The position numbers were made by a program, and so were the translations under genes. This document shows, one piece after another, positions 17,940 to 26,788 of a stretch of 64,000 nt of DNA. The notes under the pieces were generated by a model. It worked only from the letters and a program-made list of their open reading frames with translations. It did no database searches and was not told the origin of the DNA. This DNA is from Chitinophaga pinensis DSM 2588 (GTDB taxonomy: Bacteria > Bacteroidota > Bacteroidia > Chitinophagales > Chitinophagaceae). Position 1 is the first letter of the stretch. Every line of letters starts with the position of its first letter. The stretch is taken from the NCBI RefSeq assembly GCF_000024005.1, contig NC_013132.1, positions 2,846,001 to 2,910,000 on the forward strand, given 5' to 3'.

Positions 17940-19048
17940 TTCGATGGTTGGATAAACACCTTGAACTTAGGCTTGTACTTTTGCTGGATAGAGTCCTTTA
18001 CAGCTGTCGTATCCGCGGCAGGTGTGTTGAATTGCTCTGCTACCATGAAGGAAGAAGAGTCTGCATTGGCCAGTAAAACGAATTTTACTGGTTTGTCTTT
18101 CTGCCAGCTTGATTGCTTTTTGAACATATCTTCAGCACCTTTCCTGGTCTTATAAGTAGCAAAAATGACATCATAAGCCATCTCCTGTGCACTGGCTGCT
18201 GCGGCAGCTGTAGCTGCTGCTTTTTCTGCACTGTCAGCTTTTGCCTGACTGGAAGCAACGGGGGCCGCCTCTACAGGGGCAGGGTTCACCGCACTTTCCG
18301 CTCTTGTGATCTGAGGACGGTTCTTATTAACAGAATACCATACAATACCAGCTGTTACCACACAGGCTACAGGAATAGCGACCCATAACCAGCGTAATTT
18401 GGAAGGGATTTCCTGGGCATATTCATATTCGTAGTCATTGCCGCTTGTGCCGGTCGTTCCGGTAGCGCCAGTGGTCACGGAAGGCGCCGGAGTGGAAGGC
18501 GTTGTTGTAGCTGCAACTGGTTCCGGCGTGGGCGTTGGCGCAGGAGCGGACGAAGACGAAGAGGAGGACGGCGATGCTGTCAGGTGGTCAACCACCTGTT
18601 TACCCACCATTTCCCTGTTTCCTACAGTCACCTTATGAATTGCATCCTGGCGTATTACCGGACTTACATGCAGCACATCACGAGTCAGGGCCGGAGGTTC
18701 CTGTTCAAAGGAAATCCTGCCTACAGTGTTTGCCTGTAGTTGTCCGACACCCGGAATGACGATTGCTTCGCCATTTTTAAGTACTTTCCTGAAATCATCC
18801 AGGTATTTCTCCATTTTCAATTGCGCAATAGCGGGCACCAGGTGCTCCTTTTGCGAAATCCAATCCAACAGGCCGCCGTCATTAGTCAATGTCTCGTCAA
18901 AAGTAATGATCTCTCCTGGGGGTAATATCGTTTTGCTGGTAACATCGTAACGAGCGGGTGTATGTGTCAGTCTGAACACGCCTAGTTGGGGCAGGCAACA
19001 GATATGCTGCCTGAACAAAATTTCCTGTATGTATTGCTGTAGTACCAC
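17933..19048 (-). CDS. HU-like/SPOR-domain membrane protein
   Basis: A 371-residue protein. Residues 1-150 resemble the bacterial HU-CCDC81 type, a DNA-binding-protein fold reused in a membrane-linked protein. Residues 160-215 are a linker rich in S, P, T and A. A single transmembrane helix lies at about 228-248 (WLWVAIPVACVVTAGIVWYS). The C-terminal ~80 residues (AYDVIFATYKTRKGAEDMF onward) form a SPOR domain, which in characterised proteins binds denuded peptidoglycan at division sites. The layout predicts a cytoplasmic HU-like head and a periplasmic SPOR domain. It is separated by 181 bp from the upstream barrel gene. Confidence 0.8.
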   Translation of the reverse strand: MVLQQYIQEILFRQHICCLPQLGVFRLTHTPARYDVTSKTILPPGEIITFDETLTNDGGLLDWISQKEHLVPAIAQLKMEKYLDDFRKVLKNGEAIVIPGVGQLQANTVGRISFEQEPPALTRDVLHVSPVIRQDAIHKVTVGNREMVGKQVVDHLTASPSSSSSSSAPAPTPTPEPVAATTTPSTPAPSVTTGATGTTGTSGNDYEYEYAQEIPSKLRWLWVAIPVACVVTAGIVWYSVNKNRPQITRAESAVNPAPVEAAPVASSQAKADSAEKAAATAAAAASAQEMAYDVIFATYKTRKGAEDMFKKQSSWQKDKPVKFVLLANADSSSFMVAEQFNTPAADTTAVKDSIQQKYKPKFKVFIQPSKQ

Positions 19049-19082
19049 GTAGAAATCCCTGTTATATAAAATGACTCAGAAA

Positions 19083-19203
19083 AAATTAAGAATTAACAAT
19101 TAAGAATTAATGTAATCCGTTGATCTATTAGTCAGAATCATAAGCAGTGCTTACAATTGCTGAAATTCTTAATTCTTAACTCTTAATTCTTAATTCTTAA
19201 TTT
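19083..19203. repeat. Heptamer-repeat inverted unit (C)
   Basis: Four heptamers at 19083-19110 (AAATTAA, GAATTAA, CAATTAA, GAATTAA) and six inverted copies at 19163-19203, with a spacer of about 52 bp. It lies between the 3' end of the barrel gene and the 5' end of the HU-SPOR gene. Confidence 0.85.
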
Positions 19204-19229
19204 CCAATTATTTCTGCAATTGTACGACT

Positions 19230-20885
19230 TTAAAATTTAATCATCACACCTCCCACCACATTCAAGCCATAAGTCTGGTATCCGTACCAGCGCTGATATT
19301 TTGAATTGAAGAGGTTATTGGCATTCACCCAGATGTTGAAATTCTTGCCAATATCATAGTTTGCGCCTGCGCTGAGGTCCCATTTGCCTTTGGTTTTATC
19401 AAAGTCCTGGGTAGCGAATACCTGGTAGTAAGTACCGCCCAGGTAGTACAGATTTGCATTCAGGTGCAGTTTTTTAGCCAGCGTATATTGTGCAAACGCG
19501 TCAGCCTGGAATGGAATCAGGCCCCATGGCTTGATCTCACTCTTCTGTTTGTTATAGTTGAACCAGTCAAAAGCCAGTCTTAACTGGAACTTCTCTTCCT
19601 GGATATAACCTACCTCTGCATGCAGATTGAAGGCTCTCAATTCCTCTTCATTCTTTGTATAGAAGGTTTTGCCATCAATGCTGTCATTCACAAACAGCGG
19701 CATATTATGCCAGGTAACAGCGGCAAATTTGGTGTTGTAATTGAAATGGCTGCCGATCGTTCCTTTGATACCAGTGTATTTTTCTTCTACCCTGGTATTC
19801 AGGATACCTTCGCCATAGCTGCCCAGGAATGGATTCTGGTTGGCCAGGTTACGGAAGCTGTTTTTATTGATGTAAGAGATCCATCCACTACTCAGGATCA
19901 CTTTTTTGTAGATGATATGCGATTCGTTCACGATATCTGGTAACAGATAGAATTTACTGTTGGTCCAGGTTGGGTTCACACCTGCATGGAGCATAAAGCG
20001 GGGCTTTACGATTTCCAGGGCAGGGTGGATCGCTACTACGTTGTTATTAACCTGCGGATGATCATCTTCTTTAAAGGAAGAAAGGTCAAAAACGCCTTCC
20101 GCTTTGATATAGATGTCTTCAAACAGCTGCTTGGACACCGGTACTTTGAATACTACGGTCGGCTCCTTACGCTTATATGCATCGCTGAAGTAAATGAATT
20201 TGGCAGAAGGTTCAAATCTGAAAGCCCAATCATTAAGAGGTCTGTTCTTTACGCCTACCTGCGCGGTGAACTGGTTAAAGTTTTGTTTTACGTCATTTTT
20301 ACTGAACTCCAGGGTAGCATGATCATAACCATAGTAATGTATCTGGTTACGGTCATATCCGATGCTACCATTGATCTCCCACAACGGCGTAAAATAGGTA
20401 CCAGAGCCGAGTATATTCAGGGTGCTGTAATCCTGGTTTTTAATATCACCTTTGGAAGAAGTATAGTTCACATACACACCGAGGTTGTATTTCTCCTGGC
20501 GACCGGTACCAAAACCTGCCTGGATCAATGGCGTGCTGAGGTTACCATAGCCTGCCTTGATAAAGTTGTTCTGTAACCTGCTCAGTGAATCTTTACCCAG
20601 TGCCAGCGGTTTCAGTGGAATCGGCTGGTACATAAAGTAAAGGTTCAGCGCCGGTACCTGGTACTGTAAAGCAGGGCGCGTCGTGTCAAAAGAAGGTAGT
20701 GAAGCGGTCAGGTTCAGTTTTGCCGCGTCTCTCAACTTCGGACGGTAATTGGAAATGATGTCGATGGTTTCTTCCTTGAGATTTTCTTTCTCTTTCTGCG
20801 CGAATGCCTGCTGCTGCGTCAGGATACCTGCACTGCAACCTGCTACTGCCAGAAACCGGTGAATATTTTTGATATAAGCGTTCAT
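19230..20885 (-). CDS. Outer-membrane beta-barrel protein paired with the TPR protein
   Basis: A 551-residue exported protein. A signal peptide ends near QQAFAQ, followed by a short periplasmic segment (EETIDIISNYRPKLRDAAKL) and about 450 residues of alternating amphipathic strands rich in Y, N and F, ending in GGVMIKF, a typical barrel-assembly C-terminus. It resembles TonB-receptor barrels but has no plug or TonB box, so active transport is doubtful. It starts 17 bp after the giant TPR gene on the same strand, so the two should work together at the envelope. Confidence 0.8.
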   Translation of the reverse strand: MNAYIKNIHRFLAVAGCSAGILTQQQAFAQKEKENLKEETIDIISNYRPKLRDAAKLNLTASLPSFDTTRPALQYQVPALNLYFMYQPIPLKPLALGKDSLSRLQNNFIKAGYGNLSTPLIQAGFGTGRQEKYNLGVYVNYTSSKGDIKNQDYSTLNILGSGTYFTPLWEINGSIGYDRNQIHYYGYDHATLEFSKNDVKQNFNQFTAQVGVKNRPLNDWAFRFEPSAKFIYFSDAYKRKEPTVVFKVPVSKQLFEDIYIKAEGVFDLSSFKEDDHPQVNNNVVAIHPALEIVKPRFMLHAGVNPTWTNSKFYLLPDIVNESHIIYKKVILSSGWISYINKNSFRNLANQNPFLGSYGEGILNTRVEEKYTGIKGTIGSHFNYNTKFAAVTWHNMPLFVNDSIDGKTFYTKNEEELRAFNLHAEVGYIQEEKFQLRLAFDWFNYNKQKSEIKPWGLIPFQADAFAQYTLAKKLHLNANLYYLGGTYYQVFATQDFDKTKGKWDLSAGANYDIGKNFNIWVNANNLFNSKYQRWYGYQTYGLNVVGGVMIKF

Positions 20886-20902
20886 GCTAACGTAATTCGG
20901 AA

Positions 20903-23900
20903 TTATTTATTGGATTTAATTTTAGAGGCAGCTTTTTCGTCTGCTTCTACTTTCGCCAGTTTGTCTTTCGCTTCCTGTTTCAGCTCAGCGATCTGACAGT
21001 TTTCTGCAATGCTCTGGAAGGTTGCCTTTGCATTGAAATAGTCTTTCTGGCGATGGTATATATCACCCAGCAGGATGTAGGATTTTGCAACCCACATTTC
21101 ATAACCAGGCGTATTCTTTATTACATCAAAACCTGCTTTTTCAGCGCCTGCCAGATCATTCTTCTGTAACAGACAGTAAGCAATGTTATAGCGGGCTTCC
21201 GCACCGATTTCTGATTTGGTCAGGCCAGCTGCTATCTTATATTCTTTGATCGCTTCATCGTAGTTACCACCTTCCTGTTCTGCGCGACCCAGGTACGCAT
21301 GACCTACGATCTGGTCATCTGTACTGATGTTGCTGCTGGACAGCAGGATTTCTGCGTAACTGTTCACTTCATCCCAGTGTTTCAGCTGGTAGTTGCTGCG
21401 CAACAGACCTCGGGTAGCGGCGAAGGTGTTTTCTTTGGTGGTAGAAAGGTCCTGCAGCTGCAGATAGTAAGTGCGGGATTTCTCATAATTCTTCACCTGA
21501 TAGAAGTTGATATTTGCGGCCTGTAATGCAGCACGTTCTGCATACAAACTGTTGTTTTTAGTCAGTACAAACTCATAACCAGGTAATGCACCTGCGTAAT
21601 CTTTGTTGTTATACGCACATTCTGATTTGTAGAAGTTTGCAGGCAATACAAACGCGCCGTTAGGAAAGCGTTGCAGGTAGCTGTTGAAGGCAGGAACTGC
21701 ACCGGCACAATCGCCATTGCTGAATTTCGATTCAGCTGCTGCATAGCTCAGGGAGTCTTCAGCAGAAGCGGTGATGGTTTGTCCGGATGCTTTCAGCAAT
21801 GCGATATAGGCATCGGTTTTACCCTGACTAACATAGATATCCTTTACTGCAGTCAGTGCCGCATTCGCTTCAGGAGAGTTTGGATATTTCTCAATTACCT
21901 GACGATAGTAGGAGAGTGCCTTATCGTCATTGTCTTTATTGAAGTAGCAGAGACCCAGTTTGAGTAATGCACGTGGTGCATTCGGACCATTAGGCTGTTT
22001 CTGCAATACATTTTCCAGGTAAGGAATTGCTTCGTTATATTTCTCTTCTGCCAGATAAGTGTTTGCGATCTCCAGATCTGCGTCATTACCGAAACCGGAG
22101 CTTGGGAATTTGTTACCCAGTTGTTTCAGCAGGGCCACTTTTTCATTGGTCTTGCCCTGGATACCCAGAATGATACTCTTCTGATAGGTAGCATAGTCAG
22201 AACCTGGCTGGTTATTGGCGATGATCTTCTCATACAGCGCCATTGCTTTCGGATAATCTTTCAGCATGTAGTAACAGTCGGCACTACGGAGAGCTGCATC
22301 TGTGGTGATGCGTGCTGCATTTGGTCCGGTAGTGCGTTGTGCCGCTTCAAAGTGCTGTAAAGCGCGGGTATAATCTTCTGCTTTCAACAGCGCATAACCC
22401 ATATTATAGCTGGCCGTCTGTGCATTGGCTTCACCGGAAGAAGGCACAGCGCCGGTCAGATAAGTATTCAGGTGACTGATCGCGTCCTGTGTTTTGTTCT
22501 GTCGCATGGAGATTTCCGCTTTCCAGAAATGCGCCAGCTGCACAAGATTTTTATCGTAAGGATTTTTCAGGGAGATGTCCAGCAGGCGGTCCGCTTCTGC
22601 GAGTTGCTGGTCATTGATTACTTCCGTTGCACGACCGTAAGCTACTTTCTGGTAGGCTTTCAGCACAGCAGGAGATTTCTCCGGCATTGCCTCGATGATG
22701 GTCAGTGCATCGTTATAGTTGTTGGTATTGGCGAAGAGGTTTACCAGGATCTCGCGGGCTTCCTTGGTGTAAGCCGAACGCGGATAGGTATTGACAAAGC
22801 TGGTCAGTTCAGATACAGCAGCGTCCTGATAACCGAGTTCGTAGGACAGTTTACCATAGTTAAAGCGGGAAATTTCCTGTTGCTGCGGATTGGCACTGTT
22901 ACGTGCACAGAAGGCGAATGCGTTACGTGCATTGGCTTTCTGGTTGGTACGCAGGTAACAGTCACCCAGCAGGTACATGGAGTTTTGTCCCAGAGAGTCT
23001 TTTTCGCTGCTCAGTTGTTTGAAACCGTTGATTGCCTTGCTGAAGTTGCCGGTCTGATAGTAGCTGTAAGACAGCTGGTAAATATCTTCTTTTCTGACCT
23101 CGTCTGCATTGTCATTGAATTCCTGCAGGTAAGGCAGTGCCTTCTGGTATTCTTTTCTTTCGAAATAGGTCTGGCCCAGTAACTGTTTCAGTTCAGCTTC
23201 GTAATACAGTCCGCCTTTCTTAACAAGCGGTTCGCCGTAACTGATCAACTGGTCTTTCTTATTCTGGAAGTAATAGATTTCAGCGATATAATAAGGAACG
23301 ATGGCGCTGTATTTAGGCTCATTTACTACCCGCTGGAAGCTGGTGAGGGCTTCATTGTACTGACGGTTATAATACGCGATGAAACCGTAGTAATAGTTAG
23401 CCGACATGTAGTATTTGCCTTGTACTTCCTTGATGGAACCGAACAGTGGTTGCGCTTTCTGGAAGTCTTTTACATTGAAATAGCAATAAGCCAGTTCAAA
23501 CTTTGCTTCTGCGATTTCGGCATTGGAAAGGTTCTCGATATTGGCTTTTTCGTACAGCGGAATGGCTTCTTTGAGCTTATTCTGATGGAAGTAATACTTC
23601 GCCAGCTGATAGCTGACCAGTTGCTCCCTTGCGTTGTTATTGTAGTTGGCGAGGAAGTCCAGCGCCAGTTTTTCGCCATTTGCCTGACCGAGTTTCAGTG
23701 CACAGACGGTATAATAATACTGAGCGTCTGTCTTTACGAGACTGCGGCTTGTCTCCTGAAAATAGCCGATGTTATCGATCGTTTGACGGAACAATTGCAT
23801 GGCCACGGCGTATTTTTCCTGCTGGAAAAGTTGCTGGGCGTCCTTGAAAACTTTATCCGGCTCTGTATATACGCGCGTTTGCTGTGCTTTCGCCGCAGGT

Positions 23901-23974
23901 GCAGCCAGTATACAGAAAGAGGCCAGGAATAAGTACCAATGTCCGGAAACAAGAAACTTTCTTATGAATTGCAT
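20903..23974 (-). CDS. Giant periplasmic tetratricopeptide-repeat protein
   Basis: A 1023-residue protein with a signal peptide (to about ALAAPAAKAQ) and TPR repeats over nearly its whole length; recognisable helices include KFELAYCYFNVKDFQKAQPL, LLKLGLCYFNKDNDDKALSY and AYLGRAEQEGGNYDEAIKEY. There is no catalytic domain. Such long solenoids scaffold envelope complexes. It is the first gene of a pair with the beta-barrel gene (17 bp apart), and the HU-SPOR gene follows on the same strand. A lysine-rich C-terminal tail (KAASKIKSNK) ends it. The substrate or partner is unknown. Confidence 0.85.
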   Translation of the reverse strand: MQFIRKFLVSGHWYLFLASFCILAAPAAKAQQTRVYTEPDKVFKDAQQLFQQEKYAVAMQLFRQTIDNIGYFQETSRSLVKTDAQYYYTVCALKLGQANGEKLALDFLANYNNNAREQLVSYQLAKYYFHQNKLKEAIPLYEKANIENLSNAEIAEAKFELAYCYFNVKDFQKAQPLFGSIKEVQGKYYMSANYYYGFIAYYNRQYNEALTSFQRVVNEPKYSAIVPYYIAEIYYFQNKKDQLISYGEPLVKKGGLYYEAELKQLLGQTYFERKEYQKALPYLQEFNDNADEVRKEDIYQLSYSYYQTGNFSKAINGFKQLSSEKDSLGQNSMYLLGDCYLRTNQKANARNAFAFCARNSANPQQQEISRFNYGKLSYELGYQDAAVSELTSFVNTYPRSAYTKEAREILVNLFANTNNYNDALTIIEAMPEKSPAVLKAYQKVAYGRATEVINDQQLAEADRLLDISLKNPYDKNLVQLAHFWKAEISMRQNKTQDAISHLNTYLTGAVPSSGEANAQTASYNMGYALLKAEDYTRALQHFEAAQRTTGPNAARITTDAALRSADCYYMLKDYPKAMALYEKIIANNQPGSDYATYQKSIILGIQGKTNEKVALLKQLGNKFPSSGFGNDADLEIANTYLAEEKYNEAIPYLENVLQKQPNGPNAPRALLKLGLCYFNKDNDDKALSYYRQVIEKYPNSPEANAALTAVKDIYVSQGKTDAYIALLKASGQTITASAEDSLSYAAAESKFSNGDCAGAVPAFNSYLQRFPNGAFVLPANFYKSECAYNNKDYAGALPGYEFVLTKNNSLYAERAALQAANINFYQVKNYEKSRTYYLQLQDLSTTKENTFAATRGLLRSNYQLKHWDEVNSYAEILLSSSNISTDDQIVGHAYLGRAEQEGGNYDEAIKEYKIAAGLTKSEIGAEARYNIAYCLLQKNDLAGAEKAGFDVIKNTPGYEMWVAKSYILLGDIYHRQKDYFNAKATFQSIAENCQIAELKQEAKDKLAKVEADEKAASKIKSNK

Positions 23975-24563
23975 GCTTTTAACCTGTTATAACTTAAATT
24001 ATGCGTTTAAAACGAACCCCGCGCAGAAATTATTTCTGTTCAGGATCAATAAAATATTGTTTGAGGGAGACAAAAACAGCAACAAATATAGCTATTGGAT
24101 TTAATTAAGCTATACGCCGTCTGTCTTAGATGGCGGGAACCGAATGGCCGGCACCTGATACGCGGAACCTGTCTGTGATACTGTTTGCCCTGATCCTGAA
24201 TTAAGGTGTTGACTTGCAAGAATTAAACCAACTTAAACAAAGGGGCCGGTAAAACAGGAAGATATGCACATGTATGTGGATAATCCATCGCCGAACTACT
24301 TGCCACTGTCAGCTATCCTGTTCCCTTTGATACCAGGTCTCATTTCGGGTGTTAATGTGTCCTGTTGCGGCTCCCGGCCGGCGGGCCGGAAAGGAAGGCT
24401 TAATACAGCCTGCTCCTGATAGCCTTTTAATTGTTTATTATTAATCATATTTTTGGCGCATTCTATGACCTGAAAGGGGAAACCAGATTTTATAACATGC
24501 CTGAAAATACCTCGGTGACAAGCGATGGTAATGAACATTTTACAGGTAAAACCAGATTTCTTT
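23975..24563. promoter_or_regulatory. 589-bp divergent intergenic region
   Basis: No convincing gene. CAAATATA at 24083-24090 reads TATATTTG on the minus strand and fits the -7 box of a promoter for the TPR gene, with a leader of about 100 bases. A GC-rich hairpin (CCGGCC / GGCCGG) lies near 24368-24384. Nothing else was recognised. Confidence 0.4.
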
Positions 24564-24977
24564 ATGAGTAAACTATTTACTTCGCGTGTGAACGCCGGCG
24601 CCGTTAACTTTGCCATGCTGATATTGCGGGTGGTATCCGGAGGGATGATGTTCACACACGGATGGGCAAAACTGAACTCTTTTTCAGCTAAAAAGGACGG
24701 TTTTCCCGACCCATTGCACGTCGGACATGCAGTATCGATGTCACTGACTGTCTTTGCAGAAGCGCTTTGCGCAGCATTGATCGTGGTAGGATTGCTGACA
24801 CGCCTGGCGGCTGTACCGCTGGTGATTTGTATGGGAGTGGTGATATTTATGGTAAAGAAAGGAGCGCCACTGAACGAAAATGAGATGGCTATCCTGTTCC
24901 TGGCAGCGTTTATCGCTATATTATTTGCCGGTCCTGGTAAGTTCAGCCTGGATCATCTATTTGGAAAAGGAAAATAA
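24564..24977 (+). CDS. DoxX-family membrane protein
   Basis: A 137-residue protein with four transmembrane helices and the DoxX pattern: LILRVVSGGMMFTHGWAKL at the N-terminus, then AEALCAALIVVGLLTRLAAV and a last helix LFLAAFIAILFAGPGKFSLD. The frame opens earlier (24525), but ATG 24564 gives the standard family start (MSKLFTSRVN). DoxX proteins are linked to thiol or quinone redox homeostasis in other bacteria. It is 89 bp upstream of the thioesterase gene and is probably a separate unit. Confidence 0.88.
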   Translation: MSKLFTSRVNAGAVNFAMLILRVVSGGMMFTHGWAKLNSFSAKKDGFPDPLHVGHAVSMSLTVFAEALCAALIVVGLLTRLAAVPLVICMGVVIFMVKKGAPLNENEMAILFLAAFIAILFAGPGKFSLDHLFGKGK

Positions 24978-25066
24978 ATTGAGTGCCTGACAGTAACGCT
25001 TAGGGGGAAACACGGAATGTATTTTGCGGTAAGCGTACTGCATCAGGTCTTATTAAGCAGCATATT

Positions 25067-25486
25067 ATGTTTACACAGACGACACAGATTCGCGTACGCT
25101 ATGGAGAAACAGACCAGATGGGATACCTTTATTATGGCAATTACGCATTGTACTATGAAGTAGGACGTGCGGAAGCCATCCGGACGCTGGGTTTTACCTA
25201 TGCAGAGCTGGAGAAACAGGGCATCATTATGCCGGTAGCCGAACTGAATTCAAAGTACCTTCGTCCGGCTTACTACGATGATCTTATAACAGTCAAGACT
25301 ATATTGAAGGAACTGCCGGTCGATCATAAGATCCGGTTCCACACGGAATTATATAACGAGAAAGGCGATCTATTGAACGTAGGCGTGACCACCCTGGTAT
25401 TCCTGCATGCGGATACCAAACAGCGTTATGGAATGCCTCCTGTTATGATGGAACGTCTGGCTCCCTTTTTTGAGAAAAGCCTGTAA
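25067..25486 (+). CDS. Acyl-CoA thioesterase of the YbgC/4HBT type
   Basis: A 139-residue hotdog-fold thioesterase. The N-terminal motif RYGETDQMGYLYYGNYALYY carries the catalytic aspartate and the G-x-x-Y-Y-x-N-Y pattern of the YbgC/4-hydroxybenzoyl-CoA thioesterase group. It hydrolyses acyl-CoA; the chain length is not evident. It ends 3 bp before cinA, so the two are co-transcribed. Confidence 0.92.
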   Translation: MFTQTTQIRVRYGETDQMGYLYYGNYALYYEVGRAEAIRTLGFTYAELEKQGIIMPVAELNSKYLRPAYYDDLITVKTILKELPVDHKIRFHTELYNEKGDLLNVGVTTLVFLHADTKQRYGMPPVMMERLAPFFEKSL

Positions 25487-25489
25487 ATC

Positions 25490-26746
25490 ATGACAATACA
25501 AGCGGACAAGGTAGTAGCTACCATCATCACGATCGGAGATGAACTACTGATAGGACAAACGATAGATACGAATTCTGCCTGGATGGCACAGCAGCTGAAT
25601 GCGATGGGTATATGGGTACACCGCCGTGTAGCCATCGGTGATGTAAGAGAGGCTATCCTGGACGCATTGGAGAAAGAAGGGGCGGTGTCTGATATCGTGT
25701 TGATCACGGGAGGACTGGGCCCTACGGCAGATGATATTACCAAACCCGTTTTATGTGAATATTTCGGCGGAACACTGGTAAGAGATGAGATTACCTACCG
25801 TCAGGTCATGGAGTTTTTCGAAAGCAGGGGGCTTCCGGCCCTCAAGCGGAACGAAGATCAGGCCCTTGTTCCTGATGTAGCCTCTGTACTGCATAATACA
25901 AGGGGAACCGCTCCGGGTATGTGGTTTGAAAGGGATGGAAAGATATATGTTTCTATGCCTGGTGTGCCTCATGAAATGAAGGGACTGATGATTGACCATG
26001 TGCTGCCACGCCTGCAGGAGTATTTTCAGACGCCTGCCGTTGTGCATCAGACATTGCTGACATCCGGTATGGGAGAATCTTTTGTGGCCGAGCGACTGAC
26101 AAATTTTGAGTCTGCATTGCCGTCGCATATCAAACTGGCATATCTGCCGTCTTATGGTCTGCTGAAGCTGCGACTGACCTCTTCAGGTCCTGATAAACTC
26201 TCTACTGCTGCCGCATTGTCTATCTATTTTCACCAGATAAAAGAGATACTGGCAGATATCACGGTATATGACCAGGATCTGCCGATGGGAGAGGTATTAG
26301 GTACCCTGTTGAAGGAAAAAGGAAAGACCGTTGCTACTGCTGAAAGCTGTACCGGCGGCTTTATTGCCCATAATATCACACTGATACCGGGAAGTTCTGC
26401 CTGGTATAAAGGCAGTATTGTGAGTTATGCCAACGAAATTAAAAACAGTCTGCTGGGCGTAAAACAAGAAACGCTGCAGGCTAATGGCGCAGTGAGTGAG
26501 GCCGTAGTGCGGGAGATGGCGCACGGCGCGTTGGCACAGCTGAAAACAGACTATATTATAGCCGTGTCGGGCATTATGGGTCCTGACGGAGGGACTCCGG
26601 AAAAGCCTGTGGGCACCGTATGGATAGCAGTCGGTAGTGCGAAAGAACTGGTGACAATGAAGTACCACTTGCGTTACGACCGGCTGAGTAACATACAAAT
26701 AACAGCAACTTATGCGATGAATGAATTGAGGAAGTTGATAGTATAA
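25490..26746 (+). CDS. cinA: CinA-family nicotinamide-nucleotide amidohydrolase
   Basis: A 418-residue two-domain protein. Residues about 8-175 are a molybdopterin-binding-like (MoCF) domain with IGDELLIGQTIDTNSAWMAQ and LITGGLGPTADDITK. Residues about 260-415 are the CinA C-domain (TAESCTGGFIAHNITLIPGS, GIMGPDGGTPEKPVGTVWIA), which deamidates NMN to recycle pyridine nucleotides. The full-length form usually also has ADP-ribose pyrophosphatase activity. It follows the thioesterase gene by 3 bp. Confidence 0.95.
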   Translation: MTIQADKVVATIITIGDELLIGQTIDTNSAWMAQQLNAMGIWVHRRVAIGDVREAILDALEKEGAVSDIVLITGGLGPTADDITKPVLCEYFGGTLVRDEITYRQVMEFFESRGLPALKRNEDQALVPDVASVLHNTRGTAPGMWFERDGKIYVSMPGVPHEMKGLMIDHVLPRLQEYFQTPAVVHQTLLTSGMGESFVAERLTNFESALPSHIKLAYLPSYGLLKLRLTSSGPDKLSTAAALSIYFHQIKEILADITVYDQDLPMGEVLGTLLKEKGKTVATAESCTGGFIAHNITLIPGSSAWYKGSIVSYANEIKNSLLGVKQETLQANGAVSEAVVREMAHGALAQLKTDYIIAVSGIMGPDGGTPEKPVGTVWIAVGSAKELVTMKYHLRYDRLSNIQITATYAMNELRKLIV

Positions 26747-26758
26747 ACCTTACTTTTG
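26726..26758 (+). promoter_or_regulatory. Promoter of the E2 gene
   Basis: TTG at 26726-26728 and TACTTTTG at 26751-26758 (spacing 22) match the TTG / TAnnTTTG consensus. It overlaps the end of cinA and would give a leader of about 25 bases before ATG 26789. Confidence 0.5.
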
Positions 26759-26788
26759 TTTCCGTACCTAAAAGCTAAACACAATTTT

